From assembly GCA_930367205.1 (NCBI GenBank), contig OV884009.1, positions 99,841,189 through 99,905,188 of the forward strand: a DNA stretch of 64,000 nt, in the 5' to 3' direction. This document shows positions 1 through 10,237 of this stretch, one piece after another. Under the pieces are notes generated by a model. That model made no database searches. It had not been told where the DNA came from and saw only the letters and a program-made list of their open reading frames with translations. The position numbers were made by a program, and so were the translations under genes. Within the stretch, counting starts at the first letter, position 1. Every line of letters starts with the position of its first letter. The stretch is from Acanthosoma haemorrhoidale (Eukaryota; Arthropoda; Insecta; Hemiptera; Acanthosomatidae).

Positions 1-1287
1 TAATCAGAAAAATTAAAATAATTATTTTTTTGGGCTAAATTTTTACACGTTGAATCATATGTTCATGATTCGGATGAATCACATTTTTTAAATAAACAAA
101 AACGAAATTAAAACAAACTATCCTTTCGTTAATTAACTATCTTAAAAAGTGATATTCCTTCAAAATCTATTTATAATGGGTTTTTTTTTATAGCAGAACA
201 GGTTTACCAAAAAATTAAATAGAGGGAAAATCAAACCGAGACAAACTCCACGTAAGTCCCTTAACCCTTATTTTCATTTCTTCGTCCACCGCATCCTTGA
301 CAACAAAAAATGTAAATTACTAAAATATTTAGTCAAAGAGCTGATGGAAACCGGCTAGGAATGTATTTATACATCGCGGATTCATAGCGCGAGTTTTGTT
401 TGATCCCAAAAACAAAGTATTCTGTAAGTATTCTTTAGAAGTATTTTCATATTAATGTATTTTACCACTTATAAATCTATTTATTACATCAGATTAAGAC
501 AAAGATTTGCCTAATTAAGGCACAGGATAGTAGACTAAAAAATAGAAAAAAACTGTGGCATTAACGTATCTCAAAGAACATACAATAGTGCGCAATATGA
601 TTCATGAGTAAAAAAAAAAGACTATCGACAACATCAAAAACATTATTAATTTAAAATGAAACAAAAAATATGTATTTTATTTCATTGGTAAAACCTTCAA
701 AAGAACAGAAGGAAGTTTCATGGTTGCTGACCTTGACGAAGGTTATATTTAATTTAAATATTAATAAGCTGAATCTACTTAAAAATTAAAATGTAATTAT
801 ATGCACGTGAAGTATCAACGAATGTAAAGGATTTTTACTTTACCATAGGATTTGTCGGTACCTATTACAATTCGAAAATTTTAAATTAAATTACATGCTA
901 TCCAAGAGTTTCAATTACTACTAATCATGTAACTTAAAATTAAAAATTAATACTTCAAAGAGAACCAAAACCTAGTTAAATGCTGCCGGATGTAATTTAT
1001 ACACAGGTGAACAAATGTTAAGCAAGTTCATTTTATTTAACTGTTTTAAAACCCTGTTAAAGGAACCGGCTTCCGAAAAGCCTGCTTGGGTTTATTGCTT
1101 TACTTGCCCGTTTTAGCATAAAACTCTTCTTAAAACTTTTAACGTTTTTTTCCACTACTGAACTCAATGTAGCGTAAAAGTATTTCTTTCATTTTACCAT
1201 CAAGGGTCCTTTCCTAAAAATAGAGAGAACAATCAGAAATAATCGCAAATTTTTAACAAAAATTGTATAAATAACCTTTAAAAGAAA
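1..1287. other. AT-rich DNA, no gene seen
   Basis: I see no reading frame, RNA gene or element boundary here that I can support. The sequence is AT-rich with short A and T runs, as expected for non-coding animal DNA. Confidence 0.6.
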
Positions 1288-1661
1288 TAACGGCAGTGAC
1301 CTCGTGACCTGCTATAAATGCGTGACAGTGGGAGTCCTGCCAATGGCCAGTTTCTCCAATCATGTCCTGAGCGTCTGTGGCTCTCGCGCTCTTGGCCAAC
1401 CTCCACTGGCTCGTATCCGGTGACGTAGTTGACGGAGGAGTGTTGGGGACTTCCCAAGACTCCGCTTCTTCTTTTGTATGCGAGGGAAGTGACAAACATG
1501 TTGATTTGGGAGGCCTCTGGGCTGTCTGTAAATATTGTATGAATCAGCGAGTGAATGATGAATTGTTAATATGGTATGAATGAGAGCATTTATCTTAATT
1601 ACTTATTGCCTAATAAGGCAGATTGTAATTTTAGCACGATAAAGGAAAAATAAAAAAAAAC
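1288..1661 (+). mobile_element. Jockey-like LINE, 3' end (copy 1)
   Basis: A 5'-truncated copy of the LINE that is longest at 60.3-62.84 kb. It starts just before the end of ORF2 (the stretch for SRDLL and the stop), continues through the GC-richer 3' untranslated region with the shared blocks gactccgcttc and gtaaatattgtatgaat, and ends in the shared aggcagattgtaattt block and an A-rich tail. Open frames in this stretch are incidental, because the same sequence follows the stop codon in the long copy. Truncation at the 5' end is the normal product of target-primed reverse transcription. Confidence 0.85.
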
Positions 1662-2080
1662 CTTTAAAATTATTTATGTCATCTTTTAAATGAGCACTTA
1701 GTTTCCAGAATGATGTGTGTGTTTTATTTACACCAATATTTTTATTTAATATATTCATTTCCTGATAAAAATATTTAATTATTTAAATTAATAGAACTAA
1801 CTCCGCATTATACTGGCCAGTTGAGGCAATCAGATATTTTTTTTTCTTGGACGTGAATAACAAAAGTCTCTACTGGGTTCTTTGAGGCATCAGGTGAGAG
1901 CTTACTCCAAAATAACACAACTTTATACAAGAATTTGGCTGAAAAAAATTGTGGTATACTTTTAATGAAAGTTGGAGTGGCTTTTGTAATCATAGTCTAC
2001 TCAATTGCCATCAGATTGCAGGACACTATACCCTTAATTTGATATACTACATAATATAATATGAAACTATTTAAGATTTA
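1662..2080. other. AT-rich spacer, nothing recognised
   Basis: The stretch between the LINE tail and the BEL target duplication. The short frames in it show no domain motif. Confidence 0.5.
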
Positions 2081-2085
2081 GTTAC

Positions 2086-2692
2086 TGTTTGAAATTTCAC
2101 CAGTTGAAATCGCAACCGGCAAACGAGGCGACTGATTCGAGAAACTAATTAGCCTGGGGATAATTAGCTATACGTTTGAGTTTTAAGTGGACTGTAATTA
2201 TTTGAGAGTCTCGTTAGAGAAATGACAATTTCAAATGTAAACACAGTAATGTAAATTCCTACCTGCTGCGATGTGACGACAGCGTGCGAATCTCCCTTCT
2301 GGAACTCCGACAACCTAGAGACCCGGGCCCAAACTCCAGATTTATCGAAGTCCCGATTCATCCAATAGCTGTCTGCGTTCAATCTGAAATGTCGCTTCTC
2401 CAAGACTGCGTAATCGTGAATTGAATAATGACAAAAATAAAAAATAATGGCGTTGAGAATACACTTGAAAAACAGTGTGAAAAAATGACAACTGTTGAAG
2501 ACAAAAAAGGACGCTATAATGAACATGAAGCTACCAGTCGAGAGTCAAAAGTGGGGGGAAAAACTCTGATCGAGCCGGCAGGCAGCGCCAGCGTCTGTGA
2601 TTCACTAAAATACCGAATGGTTTCGGGTAATTACTTATTGAATAGCAAATTCAAATTAAAATGAAATTAATTTTACGCAAATGGCGTAAACA
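2086..2692 (-). repeat. BEL 3' LTR (left copy)
   Basis: A 607-bp LTR that reads TGTTTACGCC at its 5' end and ends TTTCAAACA on the minus strand, so it has the standard TG...CA termini with an imperfect TGTTT/AAACA inverted repeat. It matches the copy at 8302-8908 almost perfectly. The frames of 120 and 78 codons in both copies are non-coding LTR sequence read in two directions. Confidence 0.95.
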
Positions 2693-2712
2693 TACCGCCC
2701 ACCAAATTAGAG
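2693..2712 (-). other. BEL polypurine-like tract
   Basis: Read on the minus strand, the bases just upstream of the 3' LTR are G-rich (TTTGGTGGGCGGTA), the usual position of the primer for plus-strand DNA synthesis. It is less pure than most polypurine tracts. Confidence 0.55.
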
Positions 2713-2886
2713 CAACTAATTTCCGGGTTAAATGAGAGCTAACACAAATGAAATAGCATGATTTACTTGAGAGTTTATGTGCATGATTGAGGAAACAAGG
2801 AATAATGAGAATGGAAACGTTAAAGGGGAAAAGGTAAAGAAAAAGAGAGAAAAAAAAAATGAATAAATGAATGACAACTGTGAAAC

Positions 2887-3195
2887 TTAGGCCTGAGAGT
2901 CAAGGGGGACAAGCCGATTGACGGGCCGAACGAATGAACCAGATGGGTTGCGTATGGTGACAACCCGTGTCACGCCATCAGCGCCGGGGTGAAGGGATTC
3001 TACCCGAGCCATGGGCCAATGAAGAGGAGAAGTTGAGATTCCCTTGATGAAAACAACATCGCCAACAGAAATTTCCTTGGAATGACGATTCCATTTATGG
3101 CGTTGCATGAGGGTGTTGAGATATTCGTGAGACCAGCGATCCCAAAATTGTCGGGAGATCTGCGTGATAGCTTTCCATCTTTGGGTGAGTGAACA
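2887..3195 (-). pseudogene. BEL pol C-terminal end, after in-frame TAA
   Basis: This continues the 3196-6822 frame past a TAA at 3196-3198 with no shift of frame. The first part (about residues 1-30 after the stop) carries the WxxI..FW.RW..EYL pattern found behind the BEL integrase core, and the last 74 residues form the small basic C-terminal domain (DUF5641 type) that includes GDVVFIKG and ends before a natural stop. It belongs to the pol polyprotein. Whether the TAA is a late mutation in this copy or common in the family cannot be told from one copy. Confidence 0.8.
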
Positions 3196-6100
3196 TTATG
3201 GCGATGGGGGCATTTCTGGACGGGCTAATAAAGGAGCACCGATTAAGAAATGTCCAGGGCTGAGGTAATCGGATGCCTCGAGAGGATCTGATGAAAGAGG
3301 GCACAAAGGTCGGCTGTTAAGGATGGCTTCAATACGAGCAAAGAAGGTAAAATATTCTTCGGAAGTGAAGCAAGTATCTGCAGTGATACGGCTTAGAATG
3401 GTTTTGACGGACTTGACACCTGCTTCCCAAATACCGCCGAAGTTTGGAGCAGAGGGAGGGTTAAAATGCCACTGAATGCCTTGGGAACTGAGGTGCGAAG
3501 TGATTTCGGATGAATGATCGCGCATGAATACTGAAGCTTCATTTAAGACGCGGTTGGCGCCAATAAAATTGGTTCCTCGGTCCGACAAAATGGATTGAGG
3601 TAGACCGCGACGTGCTATGAAACGATCTAAGGCCGAGAGAAATGCAAAGGTGGATAGCTCGGAGGAGAACTCCAGATGCAATGCCTTGGTGGTCAGACAC
3701 ACGAAAAGGCATAAATAACCTTTGGTAATGGGGGCCTTACGCAGTCGCGAAGACTTGACGTTGAAAGGGCCAGCATAATCGACGCCCGTGTTGATAAAGG
3801 GACGGCCTGGTGTCAGGCGGACCGACAGAAGATCTGACATCAATGGTTGAGGCGAACGCGCTCTGAACAATTTACATGTGCGGCATGATGAAATTACCGA
3901 ACGAATCAAACTGCGCAAAGATAGGATCCAATATTCGGATCGAATGTGCGCCATACAAGTGGTAGGACCAGCATGAAGGCATGTCAAGTGAGCATGACGT
4001 GATATCAGATATGACAAATGAGCTCGTTTGGGCAGCAATATTGGGTGTTGAGCTGGATAACGCAACTGAGAACGCGAAAGTCTACCGCCCACCCTAAGAA
4101 CACCGGCTTGATCCAGAAAAGGGGTTAATGTTTGCAATGACTTGGTGTTTTGTTGGGTCTGAATACGAGCTATCTCGGCTGAGAAATGGATGGATTGAGT
4201 GGAAGTGACATAATATTGCATGGCAGCTTGTAACTCGGAAACCTTAAGGTCACCCTGAGTTCGATGCGCTGATGCTGCAATGCGAGCGTTGGTTGAGAAA
4301 CGCAAGATCCAACCCAGGACTCGACGTGCTCTATTTAATGACGAAAATCGGGTAAGCAAATCGTGCAGGAAATTGCTGGATGAGACTGCCACCAATGTGA
4401 CGGGATTGGTATTGCGTAACTCAGGCAGCTGCTCAGTGTGAGCTGAGGAAGGTTCAAAGGCGTCAGGCCATGGAATCTGAGGTTGATTGGCGAATTCAGG
4501 GCCAGAATACCACAATGTTTGAGAGTCAGGAGTGACAAATTGCTCAGCGGTAAGACCTCTTGAGGCCATGTCAGCAGGGTTCTGGTCGGAAGATACATGC
4601 GACCAAGAGCGATTAGAAAATGGAATTTCATTTACACGGGAAATGCGATGAGCAATAAAGGTTTTTAAAAGATGTGGGGAAGTGTTGATCCACGAGAGTA
4701 CGATCTGAGAATCTGAAAATAGACGGACGGTTTGCAAAGGGGAAGGATAAGAAAATGTCAGCAATGAGCAAATAAGCTCGGACAGCAGCAGAGCTGCACA
4801 TAACTCCAAACGAGGAATTGACAATGTTTTGAGAGGAGCTACACGAGTTTTGGCCTTCCAGAGAGTACTGACGCGAGAATGAGCGGTTTCTGAACATAAG
4901 TACACTACGGCAGCATAGCCGAGTTGAGATGCGTCGGCGAAGCCGATAAGGCTTAATGAAGCGTCATTAGGTTGTACGATATGTCGTGGTATACGAAGGC
5001 TACCAAGAGTGCTCATGTTGTGAACGAGACGAGACCACGATTGTTGAAGTGTCTGATTGATGGGTTCATCCCACGTAAGGCCAGACAACCATAATTGTTG
5101 TAGCATAGCTTTTAATGCAAATGTGACTGGAGCTACAAACCCATTAGGGTCGAAAATTCGCGCAATGTATGAAAGTAAGGAACGCTTTGTACAGGTTCCA
5201 TCGAAGGGGGTGATACGGAAAATAAATGAGTCGGACGAAGGCTCCCAATTAAGACCCAGAATTTTGAGAGTCCGATCGGGGTCTGAAAACAGAAGTGGGC
5301 ATTCCAAATGGTCATGAGGCAGAGTATGCAGAAGCTCAGGATGGCTGGATGACCACTTGCGTAGCTGGAAACCGCCTAAAGCCAATAATTCAGTGAGCTG
5401 AGATTGCAAAGAGGCAGCCTCGCTAAGGCTGGAAGCGCCACAAATAATATCATCCACGTATGAGTTATGCATTATAGCATGAGAAGCCATAGGGAAACGG
5501 TGGCCTTCATCGTGGACTAGCTGTTGGAGCACTCGTACAGCCAAAAAGGCTGACGGAGCCATACCGTAAGTGACGGTATTAAGCTGCATTTCTTGAGTAA
5601 CAGCGCTCTCGCTTGGTTTCCAAAATATGTGCTGATAATGCCGGTGCTCGGGATGGACGAGAACCTGGCGATACATTTGCTTGATATCGCAGCAAAGGGC
5701 AACAGAGTTGAGGCGGAAGTACAAAATGACATGGGAGAGATCTTGTTGCAGTTTAGGACCCTTGAGGAGTCGCTCGTTCAGCGATACTCCAGTGGAGTCG
5801 GGGACTGAAGCATTAAAGACAACACGAATTTTCGGACCTTGATTGGTCTCTTTGGTTACAATGTGATGGGGAATAACGTACGTTGAAGCAGTGGAGGCAG
5901 GTTCCATGTGGCCTGCTGACAGATAGTCAGACATGAACATTTTATATTCAGCAACAATTGAGCCATGTTTGGCTAAGCGGTGCTCGAGTCGGGATACTGA
6001 TGCTCGAGCTTGAGTGACGTTGCAGCCCAATGGGGTTGCACTAGGGTGAAATGGCAATGCGACGGAATATCTGCCGTCAGCATTGCGTCTAAACGTAGAA

Positions 6101-6822
6101 ATGAAATGTTGTTCAGCAACATCATCCAAGGGATTGGAGATGGAGCCTTGATGGACGGATTCAACGTCCCAAAATGCGGTGAGTTGCTTGTCCACTTCAG
6201 TAGTGGATAACAAGGAAATGGTAGAGGGGGTCGGATTCATGATTTGAATCGGGCCTACAATGATGTGTCCAAAAATGGTGCCAATGGAAATGGGACCATG
6301 CTGAATAGGCCGAATGCCAATTTGAGTTATCAAGCGGGGAAATACGTCAGCCCCCAATAAAATGTCAATTTTATCGGGACGGTGAAAATGAGGATTCGCT
6401 AAACGAAGACGGAAGAACCGTTTTAGGTTTTCCATGCTAGGAAGTTGGTGTGCAATGGTGTTGATTACGGCAACACAGAGAGAGAGTCGTTTGTTGTTCA
6501 AACGGGAAACCAGTTGGATATTGACCAAACCTGTTGACAATGTATCGGAAGAACCTATTCCGGATACAGCCATGTGATTAGGAGAAGTAGGCAAACGCAA
6601 GTTTTGCACTATACACTTGTTTATGAAGGACACTTGAGAACCGGGGTCAATGACACCACGGATGGGATAAATAGAACCAGTACAGTCGGTTATAAAAGCA
6701 CGAAATGTGCCTAAAAGAGAATGAGCACGTTCCTGAGTGGTTGAATGAGCAGCTGAGCATGAAAGCACTATTGGTGCAACACTGGGATTTTCAATTGATA
6801 CCGATGGAGCTGGAATGGACAT
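3196..6822 (-). CDS. pol: BEL/Pao pol polyprotein
   Basis: A 1208-residue frame for the replication enzymes of the element. In order: an aspartic protease with the motif IDPGSQ at about residue 58 (a variant of D[ST]G); a BEL-type reverse transcriptase with VVFNAS near 340, the CCDIKQMY block and the catalytic YVDD at about 453; RNase H with GFADAS near 626 and FSDSQ further on; and an integrase with an HHCC zinc finger (from about 940), DYAG, SDRGTNF near 1080 and GGIWEAGVKS near 1130 supplying the D, D, E triad. The frame is open upstream through a second zinc knuckle to the TAG at 6958, so the methionine at 6822 is probably not a real start. It would normally be made as a gag-pol fusion. 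All catalytic motifs look intact; the C-terminus is cut by TAA at 3196. Confidence 0.93.
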   Translation of the reverse strand: MSIPAPSVSIENPSVAPIVLSCSAAHSTTQERAHSLLGTFRAFITDCTGSIYPIRGVIDPGSQVSFINKCIVQNLRLPTSPNHMAVSGIGSSDTLSTGLVNIQLVSRLNNKRLSLCVAVINTIAHQLPSMENLKRFFRLRLANPHFHRPDKIDILLGADVFPRLITQIGIRPIQHGPISIGTIFGHIIVGPIQIMNPTPSTISLLSTTEVDKQLTAFWDVESVHQGSISNPLDDVAEQHFISTFRRNADGRYSVALPFHPSATPLGCNVTQARASVSRLEHRLAKHGSIVAEYKMFMSDYLSAGHMEPASTASTYVIPHHIVTKETNQGPKIRVVFNASVPDSTGVSLNERLLKGPKLQQDLSHVILYFRLNSVALCCDIKQMYRQVLVHPEHRHYQHIFWKPSESAVTQEMQLNTVTYGMAPSAFLAVRVLQQLVHDEGHRFPMASHAIMHNSYVDDIICGASSLSEAASLQSQLTELLALGGFQLRKWSSSHPELLHTLPHDHLECPLLFSDPDRTLKILGLNWEPSSDSFIFRITPFDGTCTKRSLLSYIARIFDPNGFVAPVTFALKAMLQQLWLSGLTWDEPINQTLQQSWSRLVHNMSTLGSLRIPRHIVQPNDASLSLIGFADASQLGYAAVVYLCSETAHSRVSTLWKAKTRVAPLKTLSIPRLELCAALLLSELICSLLTFSYPSPLQTVRLFSDSQIVLSWINTSPHLLKTFIAHRISRVNEIPFSNRSWSHVSSDQNPADMASRGLTAEQFVTPDSQTLWYSGPEFANQPQIPWPDAFEPSSAHTEQLPELRNTNPVTLVAVSSSNFLHDLLTRFSSLNRARRVLGWILRFSTNARIAASAHRTQGDLKVSELQAAMQYYVTSTQSIHFSAEIARIQTQQNTKSLQTLTPFLDQAGVLRVGGRLSRSQLRYPAQHPILLPKRAHLSYLISRHAHLTCLHAGPTTCMAHIRSEYWILSLRSLIRSVISSCRTCKLFRARSPQPLMSDLLSVRLTPGRPFINTGVDYAGPFNVKSSRLRKAPITKGYLCLFVCLTTKALHLEFSSELSTFAFLSALDRFIARRGLPQSILSDRGTNFIGANRVLNEASVFMRDHSSEITSHLSSQGIQWHFNPPSAPNFGGIWEAGVKSVKTILSRITADTCFTSEEYFTFFARIEAILNSRPLCPLSSDPLEASDYLSPGHFLIGAPLLARPEMPPSP

Positions 6823-6957
6823 GGCAGAAGTTGACGGGGTTGCTATTTGCTGATCCGAATGTAATAACGTGTTATGCCGTTGTGAATGACATTTGCGGCA
6901 TGATGATGTCGATGTGCATTTGGACCGCAGGTGACCACCAAGGCAATTGAAACAACG
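6820..6957 (-). CDS. BEL gag-pol linker with second zinc knuckle
   Basis: This 46-codon stretch between the TAG and the first methionine of pol is in the same frame as both gag and pol. It encodes a CX2C pair in CFNCLGGH followed by further cysteines and histidines (SKC, CRKCHSQRH). Knuckles of this type are standard at the gag/protease boundary of BEL elements. It shows that the stop at 6958 falls inside one polyprotein and not between two natural genes. Confidence 0.75.
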
Positions 6958-8070
6958 CTAATTCTTTTTCAGGAGCTCATATCGAGGTGAAATAGGTAAT
7001 TGCTGAAACTTGCTGCATTGTGACACATGGTGATTGTGAGAGCAACAGAAGCAGGAAGCAGGGGCTCTAGCTGAGCGGTTATTAACGCTTGCATGTGACG
7101 TCTGAGCAATATACGAATGAGATTTGACAGCAATCCGAGATTTAACGCTGGGTTCACCAATTAACTGAGTAGTTTCGATGGTTTTGATCTGTTGATTGAC
7201 AAAATCCAATAAGCTTTGGAAAGTAGGTACAGTGGTGGAATCATGTTTTAGTTCAAAAGCATGTCGAGATTTAGAATCAAAATTTTTCAGTGCTAATGAC
7301 ACTAGCAAAAAATCGCTCAAATCATCAAGTGCCAAGGCTTTGAGAGCATTGGCAGAATTTTCGTGAATGGTCATAAAGCCCTTTAGGTCAGACAATGAAT
7401 TGGATTTGGCAGTGGGAAAGTCGAGTATGCTTTTGAGGTACATGTGACCAATTTGTCTCGGATTATTGTACCGGGCAGTTAGAGCATCGAATGCCAATTG
7501 GTAATTATCTTCGGTTAGATGGAATGAAGCAATGACAGAAGCAGCTTCATCGATAGTGGATGTTTTAAGATAGTGTAATTTGGCAATATTACTTAACTGC
7601 TGGTCGCGATGAACCATGGAATTAAAAAGTGCAAAAAAATTAGGCCAATCGGACAATTTGCCATTGAATTTAGGAATCTGAATTTTTGGCAGATGTGGAT
7701 TTGCTACAGATGGAACATTTGCAACGGGATTGACTTCAGCTTTCAATACTGAAGGTTCAGTTTTTTTGAGCTGAAAATATTTAGCTCGGATTGTGTCGAT
7801 TAATTGCACAAAGGCTACGTAAGGTTGTGTAGTTTCAATTTGATCAGTAGCTGGCAAATGCAAATTTAATTTTTTTATGAGAAAATTAAATTTCTTGAAT
7901 TCCTGTTCAATTTCAGGTAAGCGTTCATAGTTGGCCTTAAGCCGAGATAAATCGGCTATAGTCATTGTCTTAGCAGAGTCTGATAAAGCAGTTGCAACTG
8001 CAAAACTATCATTTCGCTGACTAATAGCTAAATCAATTTGTTGTTGTATTTCTTGGGTTGGTGGAGCCAT
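6958..8070 (-). CDS. gag: BEL/Pao gag
   Basis: A 370-residue frame starting at a good methionine (MAPPTQEIQQ) about 230 bp inside the 5' LTR. Residues about 1-110 are polar and coiled-coil like. Residues about 125-290 carry the DUF1759 gag core of BEL elements: PKIQIPKFNG, then W-NFFALFNSMVH, the LHYLKTS block and LT-RYNNPRQI. A cysteine-rich knuckle CFCCSHNHHVSQC lies near residue 340. The protein forms the particle that packages element RNA. The frame ends at TAG 6958-6960, directly after LLKKN, and goes on in frame into a second knuckle and pol. This copy therefore either needs readthrough or carries a nonsense mutation. Confidence 0.92.
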   Translation of the reverse strand: MAPPTQEIQQQIDLAISQRNDSFAVATALSDSAKTMTIADLSRLKANYERLPEIEQEFKKFNFLIKKLNLHLPATDQIETTQPYVAFVQLIDTIRAKYFQLKKTEPSVLKAEVNPVANVPSVANPHLPKIQIPKFNGKLSDWPNFFALFNSMVHRDQQLSNIAKLHYLKTSTIDEAASVIASFHLTEDNYQLAFDALTARYNNPRQIGHMYLKSILDFPTAKSNSLSDLKGFMTIHENSANALKALALDDLSDFLLVSLALKNFDSKSRHAFELKHDSTTVPTFQSLLDFVNQQIKTIETTQLIGEPSVKSRIAVKSHSYIAQTSHASVNNRSARAPASCFCCSHNHHVSQCSKFQQLPISPRYELLKKN

Positions 8071-8283
8071 TTTAATGCTATTACTATCAGGAACAAATGG
8101 AATTAGTGGATATTTACAGGAAAATATAAAAGGAAATTACGTACAATGAAAACAGAAATTCTGAAATTTAAAGATAATAAATGATAAATGTTGAACTTTT
8201 GTTCAAATAAATAAATAAATGTGAATATTGAAAATTAAATTGAGTATTAATAAAATTAATAGTTGGACAGAATAATCCGGAAT

Positions 8284-8299
8284 ACGGAGTACCAATAAA
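8284..8299 (-). other. BEL primer-binding-like site
   Basis: On the minus strand, three bases after the 5' LTR, the sequence TGGTACTCCGTATTCCGG begins with TGG, the complement of the CCA end of a tRNA. This is the expected place for the minus-strand primer. I do not assign the tRNA. Confidence 0.5.
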
Positions 8300-8301
8300 T
8301 T

Positions 8302-8908
8302 TGTTTGAAATTTCACCAGTTGAAATCGCAACCGGCAAACGAGGCGACTGATTCGAGAAACTAATTAGCCTGGGGATAATTAGCTATACGTTTGAGTTTT
8401 AAGTGGACTGTAATTATTTGAGAGTCTCGTTAGAGAAATGACAATTTCAAATGTAAACACAGTAATGTAAATTCCTACCTGCTGCGATGTGACGACAGCG
8501 TGCGAATCTCCCTTCTGGAACTCCGACAACCTAGAGACCCGGGCCCAAACTCCAGATTTATCGAAGTCCCGATTCATCCAATAGCTGTCTGCGTTCAATC
8601 TGAAATGTCGCTTCTCCAAGACTGCGTAATCGTGAATTGAATAATGACAAAAATAAAAAATAATGGCGTTGAGAATACGCTTGAAAAACAGTGTGAAAAA
8701 ATGACAACTGTTGAAGACAAAAAAGGACGCTATAATGAACATGAAGCTACCAGTCGAGAGTCAAAAGTGGGGGGAAAAACTCTGATCGAGCCGGCAGGCA
8801 GCGCCAGCGTCTGTGATTCACTAAAATACCGAATGGTTTCGGGTAATTACTTATTGAATAGCAAATTCAAATTAAAATGAAATTAATTTTACGCAAATGG
8901 CGTAAACA
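8302..8908 (-). repeat. BEL 5' LTR (right copy)
   Basis: This 607-bp LTR equals the left copy except for one base I could find (g at about 8679). As the 5' LTR of a minus-strand element it would hold the promoter. I do not see a strong TATA box, so the start site is not assigned. Confidence 0.95.
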
Positions 8909-8913
8909 GTTAC

Positions 8914-10069
8914 CAAGTAATTGATCAATATTATGCTTCTAGTCAAAGTAATGAGCACGACACCTACTCATCTTTATGGAATTGGCTGTACCTTTCAGGT
9001 CTTGCCAATATTAAAGGGCCCCTATATAAAATGTCTTGGCTCTTACTCAAAATGACTAGATACCTGTACAATACTACTACAACCATCTAATCTGGTTGAG
9101 CCTTCGTTTACACCAATATCAGACCGGCTCCAACACTTGGCTCGCGTAAACAAGAATCCTAATATAGATCGCGTGGTAAGAAGCATGCACAGGATAACCT
9201 GTGTTACACATGTTCATGAAAACTGTTCGCATAATTCGTAGTAAAGTAAATATTGTCAAGTTGTTGCTTTGAATTGGACAGGTAAAACCTTAACTATTCC
9301 AGTTTTTATTTATTAAAAAAAAAAGGCCAACGAAACACTAAATAAAATGGCGAAGGCGTTGATCCTTAGATCAAATGAGCCAATTAGTTCCAGAGTTCCT
9401 TAAGTGCATTTTGCGAAATAAACCTCGCTAACTGTTTTCATATTTACATATCTACGTTCTCCCTTTATTTATAAAAAATTATAATTAATTTAATATATTA
9501 AACCTCGCTGCAGTAGTAATATAAACTAATATTGCCATTTGCTCTGAAATGGAGCTACAAAAGTCTGCAGATGGATACATGAGCGGTATAAATCTACAAA
9601 TAAATTACGATTCGAAACCTTGGTTAGGATCGTTTTGGTACTCTTAAAGATGTATTTGTGTCCCCACTTTGGCATATATTTATTTGCAGTGGGTATTGAA
9701 AAGTAAAATCCGAGGCTGAGAGATAGAACCGTTCTTACCCACGTCTGACATATCTTTCATCCAACCTGTGCCCGGATGAATTTGTATGCGCGCGAGGCTA
9801 GAGGGGGGGGGTGGCATACGACTTCTTGGACAAGCCAGAACAAATGTCAATCCGCAGTCGGGACATATCTGAAATAACAACGAACTGCCATGTTTGTGGT
9901 GGTATCGATCCAAAGACCTTTTGCACATGGAACTGTTTTCATTGCCAAGTCGAAAGAAAGGCTTAACTTTCAAACAGGTAAGGGGTGATTCCCATTCGTC
10001 CCTCTGTCTGTTCTGCCTTGATTGATTTATGGCCTCACTATAGTAAAGACTTTATTTATATTCATACAA
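8914..10069. other. Non-coding or unassigned DNA
   Basis: Mostly AT-rich. A GC-richer patch at about 9690-9960 contains open frames on both strands (97 codons on the minus strand) and a run of eight or more G. Neither frame has a motif I know, so I leave it unassigned. I see no element boundary. Confidence 0.4.
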
Positions 10070-10237
10070 CAACAACAGCTTTATTATGATAAAATTACAA
10101 TCTGCCTCCTTGTGCAATAAGTAATTGTAATAAATATTTTCATTCATGCCATATTTAGAATTTTCATTCACTCACTCATTCATACAGTATTTACAAACAG
10201 GCCAGGAAGTGGAGTCTGGAGAAGTCCCCCACGCTCA
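10070..10237 (-). mobile_element. Jockey-like LINE 3' end (copy 2)
   Basis: Reverse orientation relative to copy 1. It opens with ttattatgataaaattacaa and atctgcc (the complement of the shared 3' terminus), includes attcattcactcactcattc and atacagtatttacaaacag, and ends at aagtcccccacgctc. It is severely 5'-truncated and diverged. Confidence 0.75.

Larger units (their letters stand above)
2081..8913 (-). mobile_element. BEL/Pao LTR retrotransposon, nearly intact
   Basis: A complete minus-strand element of about 6.8 kb. Two 607-bp direct LTRs bound it, and the 5-bp sequence gttac occurs immediately outside both ends (2081-2085 and 8909-8913) as the target duplication. A primer-binding-like site lies beside the right LTR and a purine-rich tract beside the left LTR. 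Inside is one gag-pol reading frame in standard BEL order: gag, zinc knuckles, protease, reverse transcriptase, RNase H, integrase. It is broken only by TAG at 6958-6960 and TAA at 3196-3198. I could find one LTR difference (2450 region acacttg against acgcttg), so insertion was recent in evolutionary terms. Confidence 0.95.

Noticed and set aside
2164..2664. Frames of 120 (minus) and 78 (plus) codons, repeated at 8380-8880
   Set aside because: They lie wholly inside the two BEL LTRs, overlap on opposite strands and match no family. They are conserved only because the LTRs are copies of each other.
9680..9973. A 97-codon minus-strand frame with a CPDC pair
   Set aside because: Only two pairs of cysteines, no repeat of a zinc-finger pattern, and the plus strand is open over much of the same stretch.
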